Below, piece by piece: positions 36,236-41,607 of a stretch of 41,607 nucleotides of DNA. Below the pieces are notes generated by a model. That model searched no databases. It had not been told where the DNA came from and saw only the letters and a list, made by a program, of their open reading frames with translations. The stretch's first letter is position 1, and each line of letters starts with the position of its first letter. The stretch lies in the NCBI GenBank assembly GCA_945877505.1, contig CAMDWT010000013.1, positions 1-41,607 of the forward strand, written 5' to 3'. This DNA comes from Crenothrix polyspora. GTDB taxonomy: Bacteria; Pseudomonadota; Gammaproteobacteria; Methylococcales; Methylomonadaceae. A program made the position numbers and the translations under genes.

Positions 36236-36250
36236 TGACTGGTCGTCTTA
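36236..36250. promoter_or_regulatory. TetR operator-like site A, upstream of DUF4242-mtoX
   Basis: TGACTGGTCGTCTTA matches the site upstream of tetR at 13 of 15 positions and contains the GAC-N5-GTC dyad. It sits immediately downstream of the TATAAT, where it would overlap the start of transcription. Confidence 0.65.
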
Positions 36251-36252
36251 AA

Positions 36253-36258
36253 ATTATA
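36253..36258 (-). promoter_or_regulatory. -10 element for the DUF4242-mtoX transcript
   Basis: A perfect TATAAT on the minus strand lies in the 54-base gap between tetR and DUF4242, with operator site A directly downstream. The -35 (TTTATT at about 17 bases) is weak, as often seen for regulated promoters. Confidence 0.5.
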
Positions 36259-36261
36259 ACA

Positions 36262-36861
36262 TCATTTAGGTTTAAATAAATCACCCAATAAATTCTCACA
36301 GCCTTGTTTAATAGGCTTGGATGATTGTTCAATTTTCATTCGTAATAAAGCACCCTGCCACATATCAACTAACAGATCCGCCATCTCTTCGGCTGACTTG
36401 TCAGTTCTTACAGTTCCCTCTTGTTGCGCCTTTAACAGGCCTGTTTGCAACAAATTTCGATAGCGATGAATCGCTGTTTGCAAAGACGCTTTGCAAAGTT
36501 CACTCGTATCACCAATTTCACCCATTAAGTTCCCTAATAAACAACCCCCTTTATAGTCTGCTTTTTCTAGTTCGGTAATAAGTTCATTGAAGTAGCAAAA
36601 TAAAGCACTTAAAGCATCCTTATCGGGGTCTTGTAAATGCCTATTTAATTGATCGATGAAGGGGGTTATATAATGCTGAATAACTTCTGCCGCAAAATTT
36701 TCTTTGCTGCCAAAATAATTGTAAAAAGAACCTTTAGGAATTTGCACCGCATCCAAAATTTCTTTAAGACCCGTGCCGTGATAGCCTTGCTGCATAAGCA
36801 AAGCAACACCCTGATTTAAAAGGTTTTCTTTATTAGTGTTTTTTTTTGCTACTCTTATCAT
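36262..36861 (-). CDS. TetR-family transcriptional repressor
   Basis: The 199 aa protein has a helix-turn-helix at about residues 27-60 (GYHGTGLKEILDAVQIPKGS then FYNYFGSKENFAAEVI). The ligand domain is of the kind common near oxidoreductases that handle reactive electrophiles or sulfur compounds. It is the first gene of the DUF4242-mtoX cassette. A TTGACA-N18-TATTAT promoter with an operator-like site inside the spacer indicates autorepression. The -10 ends only six bases before the ATG, which suggests a leaderless mRNA. The ligand may be methanethiol or its products; this is inferred. Confidence 0.88.
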   Translation of the reverse strand: MIRVAKKNTNKENLLNQGVALLMQQGYHGTGLKEILDAVQIPKGSFYNYFGSKENFAAEVIQHYITPFIDQLNRHLQDPDKDALSALFCYFNELITELEKADYKGGCLLGNLMGEIGDTSELCKASLQTAIHRYRNLLQTGLLKAQQEGTVRTDKSAEEMADLLVDMWQGALLRMKIEQSSKPIKQGCENLLGDLFKPK

Positions 36862-36867
36862 GCTCTA

Positions 36868-36897
36868 ATAATATGACCGGTTGTCTTATTCTGTCAA
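36868..36897 (-). promoter_or_regulatory. tetR promoter (near-consensus)
   Basis: TTGACA (36892-36897) and TATTAT (36868-36873) on the minus strand are spaced by 18 bases. The expected start point coincides with the A of the tetR ATG. Confidence 0.7.
36874..36888. promoter_or_regulatory. TetR operator-like site B, in the tetR promoter spacer
   Basis: TGACCGGTTGTCTTA lies exactly between the -35 and -10 of tetR. It shares 13 of 15 bases with site A and has an imperfect dyad (AATAaGAC-N5-GTCaTATT on the minus strand). Confidence 0.68.
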
Positions 36898-36919
36898 AAC
36901 TTATTTGCACGGACCCGCA

Positions 36920-37588
36920 TTATCGCTGACCAAACAAAGCCGTACCAATCCGAACAATAGTCGCACCTTCCGCAATTGCTGCATTTAAATCACCACTCAT
37001 ACCAAACGAAAAAGTATCCAGTTGAAGAAGGTTCAGTTTTTTAACTGCTTGATATAACGTATGAAAAGGTTGACGTTGTCGCTCAAAATCATCTTCAGGC
37101 TCTGGCACTGCCATCACACCCCGTAATTTAATATTAGGTAAAGTGGCAACCAATCCGCACAGTTCAGCCAAGTCACCCAAGGCAATCCCTGACTTGGTTT
37201 TTTCACCGCTAATATTAACTTGCAAACAAATATTTAAAGGCGGCATTGATAATGGCCGTTGCTCACTAAGACGTGTAGCAATCTTTAAGCTATCAACGCT
37301 ATGCACCCAAGCAAAGTGGCTTGCAATTACCTTGGTTTTATTAGATTGAATCGGTCCAATAAAATGCCAAGTAATGTCATACGCGCCTAACTCTTGCTGT
37401 TTTATTAAGGCTTCTTGATAATAATTCTCGCCAAAGTGGCGCTGTCCGGCACTATAAGCCTGTGCGATATCCTGCGCCGTTTTTGTTTTACTCACGGCCA
37501 GTAATAACACATCCCCTACTTGTCGATTATAGCTTATTTCAGCCTGCCTAATTTTTGCAATAATATTTATAAGTCTTTGATTAATCAT
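36920..37588 (-). CDS. yggS: YggS-family PLP homeostasis protein
   Basis: This 222 aa single-domain alanine-racemase-like barrel (PLPBP/YggS/ProSC family) controls free pyridoxal phosphate. It shows LLAVSKTKTAQDI with the PLP Lys, HFGENYYQEAL, WHFIGPIQSNKTK, VHSVDSLKIA, LRGVMAVPEP and FSFGMSGDLNAAIAEGATIV followed by RIGTALFG. It is divergent from pilT, the conserved gammaproteobacterial arrangement (pilT/pilU next to yggS). Confidence 0.95.
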   Translation of the reverse strand: MINQRLINIIAKIRQAEISYNRQVGDVLLLAVSKTKTAQDIAQAYSAGQRHFGENYYQEALIKQQELGAYDITWHFIGPIQSNKTKVIASHFAWVHSVDSLKIATRLSEQRPLSMPPLNICLQVNISGEKTKSGIALGDLAELCGLVATLPNIKLRGVMAVPEPEDDFERQRQPFHTLYQAVKKLNLLQLDTFSFGMSGDLNAAIAEGATIVRIGTALFGQR

Positions 37589-37714
37589 TATTTATAGGTA
37601 AAAATTAAAATATCATCTCGCACTATCAAAAGGTAGCGCTTCAAAAAAACTAAAAGTTGAGTTATGGTATCAATAAACAGATGTTATTTACCGCTTAATT
37701 TAGCAGAGAATTTT

Positions 37715-38752
37715 ATGGATATTGCAGAGTTACTGGCTTTTTCAGTAAAAAATAACGCTTCAGACTTACATTTATCAGCGGGATTACCGCCCATGATACG
37801 AGTTGATGGTGATATTCGGCGAATTAATATTCCCGCACTAGATCATAAGACGGTACATGCTTTGATTTACGACATAATGAATGACAAACAACGTCGTGAT
37901 TATGAAGAATTTTTAGAAACCGACTTTTCATTTGCCTTGCCTGGCGTTGCACGATTTCGTGTTAATGCCTTTAATCAAGAACGCGGCGCTGCGGGTGTTT
38001 TTAGAACGATTCCTTCCAAAGTTTTATCGCTAGAAGATTTAAACGCCCCCAAATTCTTTGAGGAGCTAACTAGAAAACCCCGTGGACTTATTTTAGTCAC
38101 TGGCCCAACAGGCTCGGGAAAATCAACCACACTAGCAGCCATGATCAATCACATTAATTGCAATGATTATGCCCACATACTCACCGTAGAAGATCCTATC
38201 GAATTTGTTCATGAAAGCCAAAAATCACTGATAAACCAACGTGAAGTTCATCGCGATACCCATGGCTTTAATGAAGCATTACGCTCGGCACTTCGTGAAG
38301 ATCCCGATATTATTATGGTAGGTGAAATGCGTGATCTTGAAACCATACGCTTAGCACTAACCGCCGCAGAAACAGGACATCTTGTCTTTGGAACGTTACA
38401 TACCACCTCAGCTGCAAAAACGATTGACCGTATTATTGATGTTTTCCCCGCCGCAGAAAAAGATATGATTCGATCAATGTTATCTGAATCATTACAAGGT
38501 GTTATTTCACAAACCCTTATGAAAAAGAATGGCGGTGGCCGAGTAGCTGCGCATGAAATCATGGTGGGCACAGCCGCCATAAGAAACCTGATTCGTGAAG
38601 CTAAGGTCGCTCAAATGTACTCAGCCATTCAAACTGGCCGCAAAGACGGCATGCAAACATTAGACCAGAACCTCAGGGAGCTCGTTGATAAAGGTTTGAT
38701 CAATTCAAAAATAGCCATGACTAAAGCCGTTAATAAAGACGCATTTCTATAA
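37715..38752 (+). CDS. pilT: Type IV pilus retraction ATPase PilT
   Basis: This hexameric motor ATPase retracts type IV pili (twitching, DNA uptake). The N-terminal PAS-like domain begins MDIAELLAFSVKNNASDLHL. Walker A GPTGSGKS lies at about residues 130-137, followed by Asp and His boxes (EDPIEFVHE, GHLVFGTLHT), Walker B IIMVGEMRD and the PilT-specific AIRNLIRE. I chose the ATG at 37715 (AGAGAA just upstream), giving the usual 345 aa. The ATG at 37664 adds 17 residues unlike the family. Confidence 0.95.
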   Translation: MDIAELLAFSVKNNASDLHLSAGLPPMIRVDGDIRRINIPALDHKTVHALIYDIMNDKQRRDYEEFLETDFSFALPGVARFRVNAFNQERGAAGVFRTIPSKVLSLEDLNAPKFFEELTRKPRGLILVTGPTGSGKSTTLAAMINHINCNDYAHILTVEDPIEFVHESQKSLINQREVHRDTHGFNEALRSALREDPDIIMVGEMRDLETIRLALTAAETGHLVFGTLHTTSAAKTIDRIIDVFPAAEKDMIRSMLSESLQGVISQTLMKKNGGGRVAAHEIMVGTAAIRNLIREAKVAQMYSAIQTGRKDGMQTLDQNLRELVDKGLINSKIAMTKAVNKDAFL

Positions 38753-38761
38753 GGCTTAGAG

Positions 38762-39937
38762 ATGAACTTTACTGCATTATTTTCCATAATGGCGCAAAAA
38801 AAAGCCTCTGATTTATTTATAACGGCTGGAAGAGCGCCTTCTATCAAAGTTGATAATGTTCTTATTGAAACATCAAGCACACCGCTTACAACTGATCAGG
38901 CCTTAGAAGCCATTCTGAGCATTATGAATCAGAAGCAAAAAGATGAGTTTGAACGCACCAAGGAATGTCAATTTGCTATCAATGTACCCAGTTTTGGTCG
39001 ATACCGAGTAAGCGCATTTACTCAGCGAGATTCGGCCGGCATGGTTATGCGACGCATTGAAAGTGAAATACCCGATGCAGACTCATTACATTTACCGCCC
39101 ATTTTAAAAGAAATGATCATGGAGAAACGTGGCCTCATACTTTTTGTGGGCGCCACCGGCACAGGAAAATCAACCTCATTAGCCGCTCTAATTAAACATC
39201 GCAATCAAAATAGCAATGGCCACATCATTACCATTGAAGATCCTATAGAGTTCCAGCACCCGCACTTAGGATGCATTATTACGCAAAGAGAAGTGGGCAT
39301 TGATACCGAATCCTACGAAGTCGCTTTAAAAAACACCTTACGTCAAGCACCTGATGTGATTTTGATTGGTGAAATAAGATCCCGTGAAACCATGCAAAAT
39401 GCGATCACTTTTGCTGAAACAGGACATTTATGTCTTTCTACATTACATGCAAATAATGCTAACCAAGCCTTAGACCGCATCTTACATTTTTTTCCTGAAG
39501 AAATGCATGACCAATTGTTAATGGATTTATCCCTAAATTTGAAAGGAATCGTCGCTCAACAATTGATTAAACGAACGGATGGAAAAGGGCGTTACCCAGC
39601 GATTGAGATATTAATTAATTCACCTTTAGTAAAAGAGTATATTCGTAAAGGCGAACTTCATAAGTTAAAAGAATTAATGAAGGACTCGCGTGAACAAGGT
39701 ATGCAAACGTTTGATCAGGCCCTTTACGATCTTTATTTCTCAGGAAAGATTAGTTACGAAGATGCTTTAAATTCAGCTGATTCAAGAAATGAAGTCCGCT
39801 TAATGATCAAGCTAAACACTGAGAATACCAATGGTTTTGACGATGAAGACCTGCTTTTATCAGAAACGGATGAAGAAAAAGAAAATTTTGAAGATGCCTT
39901 TAAAGGCAGGTTTTTACACAAGCAATTGAGTAAATAA
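38762..39937 (+). CDS. pilU: PilT-like retraction ATPase PilU
   Basis: This accessory retraction motor works with PilT. Walker A is GATGTGKS at about residue 130, followed by EDPIEFQHPHLGC, LIGEIRSRETMQNAI, GHLCLSTLHANN and the PilU C-terminal YFSGKISYEDALNSADSRNE. An acidic tail (DDEDLLLSETDEEKENFEDA) extends it to 391 aa. It is 9 bases downstream of pilT, in the same operon. Confidence 0.95.
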   Translation: MNFTALFSIMAQKKASDLFITAGRAPSIKVDNVLIETSSTPLTTDQALEAILSIMNQKQKDEFERTKECQFAINVPSFGRYRVSAFTQRDSAGMVMRRIESEIPDADSLHLPPILKEMIMEKRGLILFVGATGTGKSTSLAALIKHRNQNSNGHIITIEDPIEFQHPHLGCIITQREVGIDTESYEVALKNTLRQAPDVILIGEIRSRETMQNAITFAETGHLCLSTLHANNANQALDRILHFFPEEMHDQLLMDLSLNLKGIVAQQLIKRTDGKGRYPAIEILINSPLVKEYIRKGELHKLKELMKDSREQGMQTFDQALYDLYFSGKISYEDALNSADSRNEVRLMIKLNTENTNGFDDEDLLLSETDEEKENFEDAFKGRFLHKQLSK

Positions 39938-40400
39938 AAAACTTATAAGACCTCATGAAGTCATTTCATTAGGTACAATTGAAATAGCAGAGCACAGAAA
40001 TAATATTTGGAATTCATATTAGGCGAAGGGAGAACATGAAAAAATGTTACAAAACTACGCTGAGAGATATTCTACTGTTGTTAAAGAAATAGACGAGCTC
40101 GTTGATAGCAACGTAACTGCCGTACAAGTGTCGTCATCAGAACAATTACTGCAATATGCTGTTGTAAATTAACGTCATTTACAATGATGTTTTAAAGGTG
40201 CGTCCTTTTTCTTTACACACTATATATATGAAACGTGAGCTTTATATATAAGATGAAAAAAACTGGCTTATTATCAAGTTAACAATTCTTAACAGTGTTT
40301 TTTTTAAAAATGCATTCTTTGTAAAAAGAAAAGCTTCTATTAATTTCCTTTATATTTTTAAAGGTGATTAAGCTGAAGTGTAGATTAATCAAAGTATTTT
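39938..40400 (+). other. Gene-poor stretch downstream of pilU
   Basis: This stretch holds a weak hairpin at 39951-39973 (CCTCATGAA with TTCATTAGG, one mismatch, no T tract), the doubtful small frame at 40044-40172, and AT-rich sequence. The AT-rich part includes an alternating TA tract around 40220-40255. No RNA gene is recognised. Confidence 0.5.
40044..40172 (+). CDS. Doubtful 42-codon open frame
   Basis: The frame begins MLQNYAERYSTVVKEIDELV and ends QYAVVN. AAGGGAGAA is 13 bases upstream, better placed for an overlapping 18-codon frame at 40036. The composition (amphipathic, acidic) is protein-like, but no family is recognised. It could be a remnant. Confidence 0.2.
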   Translation: MLQNYAERYSTVVKEIDELVDSNVTAVQVSSSEQLLQYAVVN

Positions 40401-40425
40401 ACCTCCCAAACGAGACGGGGTGGCT

Positions 40426-40464
40426 AAACGTTTGATATTGCAACTATCTTTGAAAAATCTGCGA
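40426..40464 (+). repeat. Diverged relic copy of the REP-like flank
   Basis: AAACGTTTGATATTGCAACT and the bases after it align with 40716-40757 (AAACGTTTGGATATTTCAAT and following), sharing ATATT-CAA-A-CTTT with small gaps. A GACGGGGTGG precedes it, as GGGG-rich hairpins precede the intact copy. Confidence 0.5.
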
Positions 40465-40506
40465 GGATGGTTTTTTACTTTTAGTTATATAGCAACGCTT
40501 AAGCGC

Positions 40507-40543
40507 ATCCAAACGTTTCAGTCGGGGTTACAAACCCCGACCG
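40507..40543 (+). repeat. Left arm of a 37-bp inverted repeat with internal hairpin
   Basis: The arm matches the reverse complement of 40691-40727 with two mismatches. It contains the self-complementary hairpin GTCGGGGTT-ACA-AACCCCGAC (40521-40541). Confidence 0.85.
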
Positions 40544-40568
40544 ACTCAGGGGGCTAGCCGCAATCAGC

Positions 40569-40751
40569 ATGGATTATTACACTGGCGCCAAGGGCGGTTG
40601 TTACACCTATAACAAAAACGCTAAAAAGCGCTATGTTGATCCTAGTTTTTGTAGAGACAAAAGCGGTTACCAACTTAAAGCGGTGCTTGCCGGTCGGGGT
40701 TTGCAACCCCGACCGAAACGTTTGGATATTTCAATAGCTTTCGAAACCTGA
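40569..40751 (+). pseudogene. Fragment with a PBCV-type basic adaptor motif
   Basis: The 60-codon frame starts MDYYTGAKGGCYTYNKNAKK and then RYVDPSFC. This is the compact Gly-Gly/Tyr-rich module seen as an accessory domain in phage-, virus- and nuclease-associated proteins (basic adaptor domain). The rest of the frame runs through the right inverted repeat (QPRPKRLD) and is not protein-like. The frame is open upstream to 40503 without a start other than this ATG, and no ribosome site is seen. I read it as a leftover domain piece trapped between repeats, not as an intact gene. Confidence 0.5.
40691..40727 (+). repeat. Right arm of the 37-bp inverted repeat with internal hairpin
   Basis: This arm contains CGGTCGGGGTT-TGC-AACCCCGACCG (40691-40715), a perfect 11-bp stem, followed by AAACGTTTGGAT, the inverse of the left arm's outer end. 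Confidence 0.85.
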
Positions 40752-40783
40752 GTAACGGGGTTATAAACCCCGTCACGCTTCAG
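40748..40783 (+). repeat. Third REP-like hairpin (GGGGTT-AACCCC core)
   Basis: ACGGGGTT-ATA-AACCCCGT (40755-40773) lies within imperfect outer arms CTGAGT/GCTTCAG. It shares the GGGGTT-N3-AACCCC core with the other two hairpins and abuts the ParE pseudogene. Confidence 0.8.
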
Positions 40784-41033
40784 AAATACGTGATTTCATT
40801 GCCAAAGATAAATCCAGAATTGCATCTCAATAGTTGGCAATGCTAAAGCATATTGCGAACTATTAGCAAGTTCGCCGAGGCTTGCGGTTCAAAGAGAAGA
40901 ATACTGCAAACTGTATAAATTCGCAGTCGATTCGTATTTAATTTTTTATCGCCCAACGCAAACAGGCATCGATGTTATACGTATCCTTCACGGAAACAGA
41001 GACATTGATAGTATTTTAAACTCTCAAAGATAA
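40780..41033 (+). pseudogene. ParE/RelE-family toxin pseudogene
   Basis: Two overlapping frames together spell a ParE-type toxin without its N terminus. The first (from 40780) reads SEIRDFIAKDKSRIASQ, then meets a TAG at 40831, and after it LAMLKHIAN. A frame change near 40842 continues NAKAYCELLASSPRLAVQRE, YCKLYKFAVDSYLIFYRP and then IDVIRILHGNRDIDSIL to a stop at 41031-41033. FxVxxYLIFYRPxxxGIxxxRILHGxRDI is the ParE C-terminal signature. The in-frame stop, the frameshift and the missing start (replaced by the REP hairpin) make it inactive. No intact antitoxin gene is adjacent. Confidence 0.75.
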
Positions 41034-41488
41034 AGCCAAATCACCTACATACTAGAAGTGTGTGATTATTCGTTTATGGTGGATAGGCGCTCCACTCTGT
41101 ATTTATCTGCTGCCGTATATGGCTACATCTATATAAACCGTGGCTGTCCCTGATTATTCTTTAAAAAAAGGGCTCTGACCCCTTTTTTTTATCTTAATCT
41201 ATTGTCCGGTTTTTGGGGTCCACTATACTAATGAAGATTTTATAAAACAGATAAAAGAAGAGCGAGACAGTTGGGGCGAAAGCTAATGCAGCGTGTTAAA
41301 ATCAAAGGGGCATTGTCGATGATTTTGAAAACTAAACACCCACCCGCTTAAGCTGGCGAGCTTGAAAATCGATGGCGCCATAATCAACGACTCCTTTGAT
41401 TTTGTTGATTGACTTTAAGGTTAAAACCACGCAGGCCAAACAAACCGTTAAACCCTATAACTGTAATCAAAAACTTAAGGAACTAAAT
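41034..41488 (+). other. Remnant-rich intergenic region before mscL
   Basis: No intact gene is seen. The region holds a short tail frame at 41233-41286 (EDFIKQIKEERDSWGES then stop) that resembles an antitoxin C terminus. It also has the run GTCCGGTTTTTGGGGTCCAC (41202-41221), which looks like an insertion-sequence end, and an 11-bp inverted pair AAAATCAAAGG/CCTTTGATTTT (41298-41308 and 41393-41403). Confidence 0.4.
41163..41190. terminator. Terminator-like hairpin with A7/T8 flanks
   Basis: A7GGG (41163-41172) pairs with CCCT7 (41180-41189) across a 7-base loop. The GGGCTCTGACCCC core, with CGTGGCTGTCCCTGATTATT about 20 bases before it, resembles repeats that flank REP-associated or IS200-type elements. 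Confidence 0.6.
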
Positions 41489-41607
41489 GTGAGCATTTTA
41501 CAAGAGTTTAAAGAATTCGCCATCAAAGGCAACGCTATTGACATGGCCGTGGGCATCATTGTCGGCGCTGCTTTTGGTAAGATTATTTCATCTTTGGTTG
41601 CCGACGT
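41489..41607 (+). CDS. mscL: Large-conductance mechanosensitive channel, N-terminal part (cut by window end)
   Basis: A GTG start at 41489 with AAGGAA 6 bases upstream opens a frame that runs off the window. It reads [20 protein letters not shown] then [19 protein letters not shown]. This is the amphipathic N-terminal helix and TM1 of MscL, the homopentameric osmotic safety valve. The ATG at 41487 is out of frame and meets TGA at once, so GTG is the start. Confidence 0.93.
   Translation, partial: MSILQEFKEFAIKGNAIDMAVGIIVGAAFGKIISSLVAD

Noticed and set aside
40036-40092. 18-codon frame MKKCYKTTLRDILLLLKK with a good ribosome-binding site
   Set aside because: The ribosome site spacing is good, but the frame is very short, resembles nothing known and overlaps the other doubtful frame. 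I did not list it separately.
40507-40783. CRISPR-like array from the repeated GGGG/CCCC hairpins
   Set aside because: There are only three units of different length, in mixed orientation, with no uniform spacers. They fit REP-type hairpins instead.
41298-41403. 11-bp inverted pair AAAATCAAAGG/CCTTTGATTTT
   Set aside because: It is too short and AT-rich, with an 84-base gap, to be called transposon ends or a regulatory structure.

Overview
The window looks like chromosome from a gammaproteobacterial methanotroph or close methylotroph (Methylococcales-type). The main reason is a tetrahydromethanopterin (H4MPT) C1 island holding formaldehyde-activating enzyme (fae), methenyl-H4MPT cyclohydrolase (mch), beta-RFAP synthase (mptG) and several of the unassigned proteins that travel with them. 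It sits among typical gammaproteobacterial genes (rep, sbcCD, mepA, pntAB, pilTU, yggS, mscL). The DNA is fairly AT-rich. No rRNA, tRNA or CRISPR array was seen.

Layout. 1-468: transposase C-terminal remnant and the upstream region of phoH. 469-12600: housekeeping block with phoH, rep, sbcCD, mepA, an unknown exported protein and an LTA-synthase-like membrane sulfatase. 12700-26400: C1 island. It holds a fae paralogue lacking the catalytic His, a lytic transglycosylase, a hydantoinase/kinase-fold H4MPT protein, an ATP-grasp protein, a HisA-like protein and fae. Then comes a tight minus-strand operon (CorA-like, ATP-grasp, mch, DUF3147, RimK-like ATP-grasp, CitG-like), preceded by mptG and a HAD/nucleotidyltransferase pair. 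26500-31000: pntAB followed by tandem terminators, then ald. 31191-33461: four-gene operon DUF1538-DUF1538-PII-like-CBS. 33593-34303: cspA convergent with a cold-shock-like/TM2 fusion. 34526-36900: methanethiol oxidase (SBP56), DUF4242 and TetR, with two matching operator sites. 36920-39937: yggS divergent from pilT-pilU. 39938-41488: gene-poor stretch with REP-like hairpins, a ParE toxin pseudogene and a domain fragment. 41489-41607: start of mscL, cut by the window edge.

How it fits together. Fae condenses formaldehyde with H4MPT and Mch acts two steps later. MptG makes the first committed intermediate of the cofactor. The ATP-grasp, CitG-like, HisA-like and hydantoinase-fold proteins are best read as cofactor (H4MPT or methylofuran) biosynthesis or tailoring enzymes with unassigned steps. 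PntAB could balance NADH/NADPH from formaldehyde oxidation. The methanethiol oxidase cassette suggests methylated-sulfur metabolism under TetR control.

The least described pieces are the DUF1538/PII/CBS operon, the TetR circuit with a possibly leaderless tetR mRNA, the MgtE-N-like/CorA fusion with an altered GMN motif heading the mch operon, and the inverted-repeat cassette at 40507-40727.
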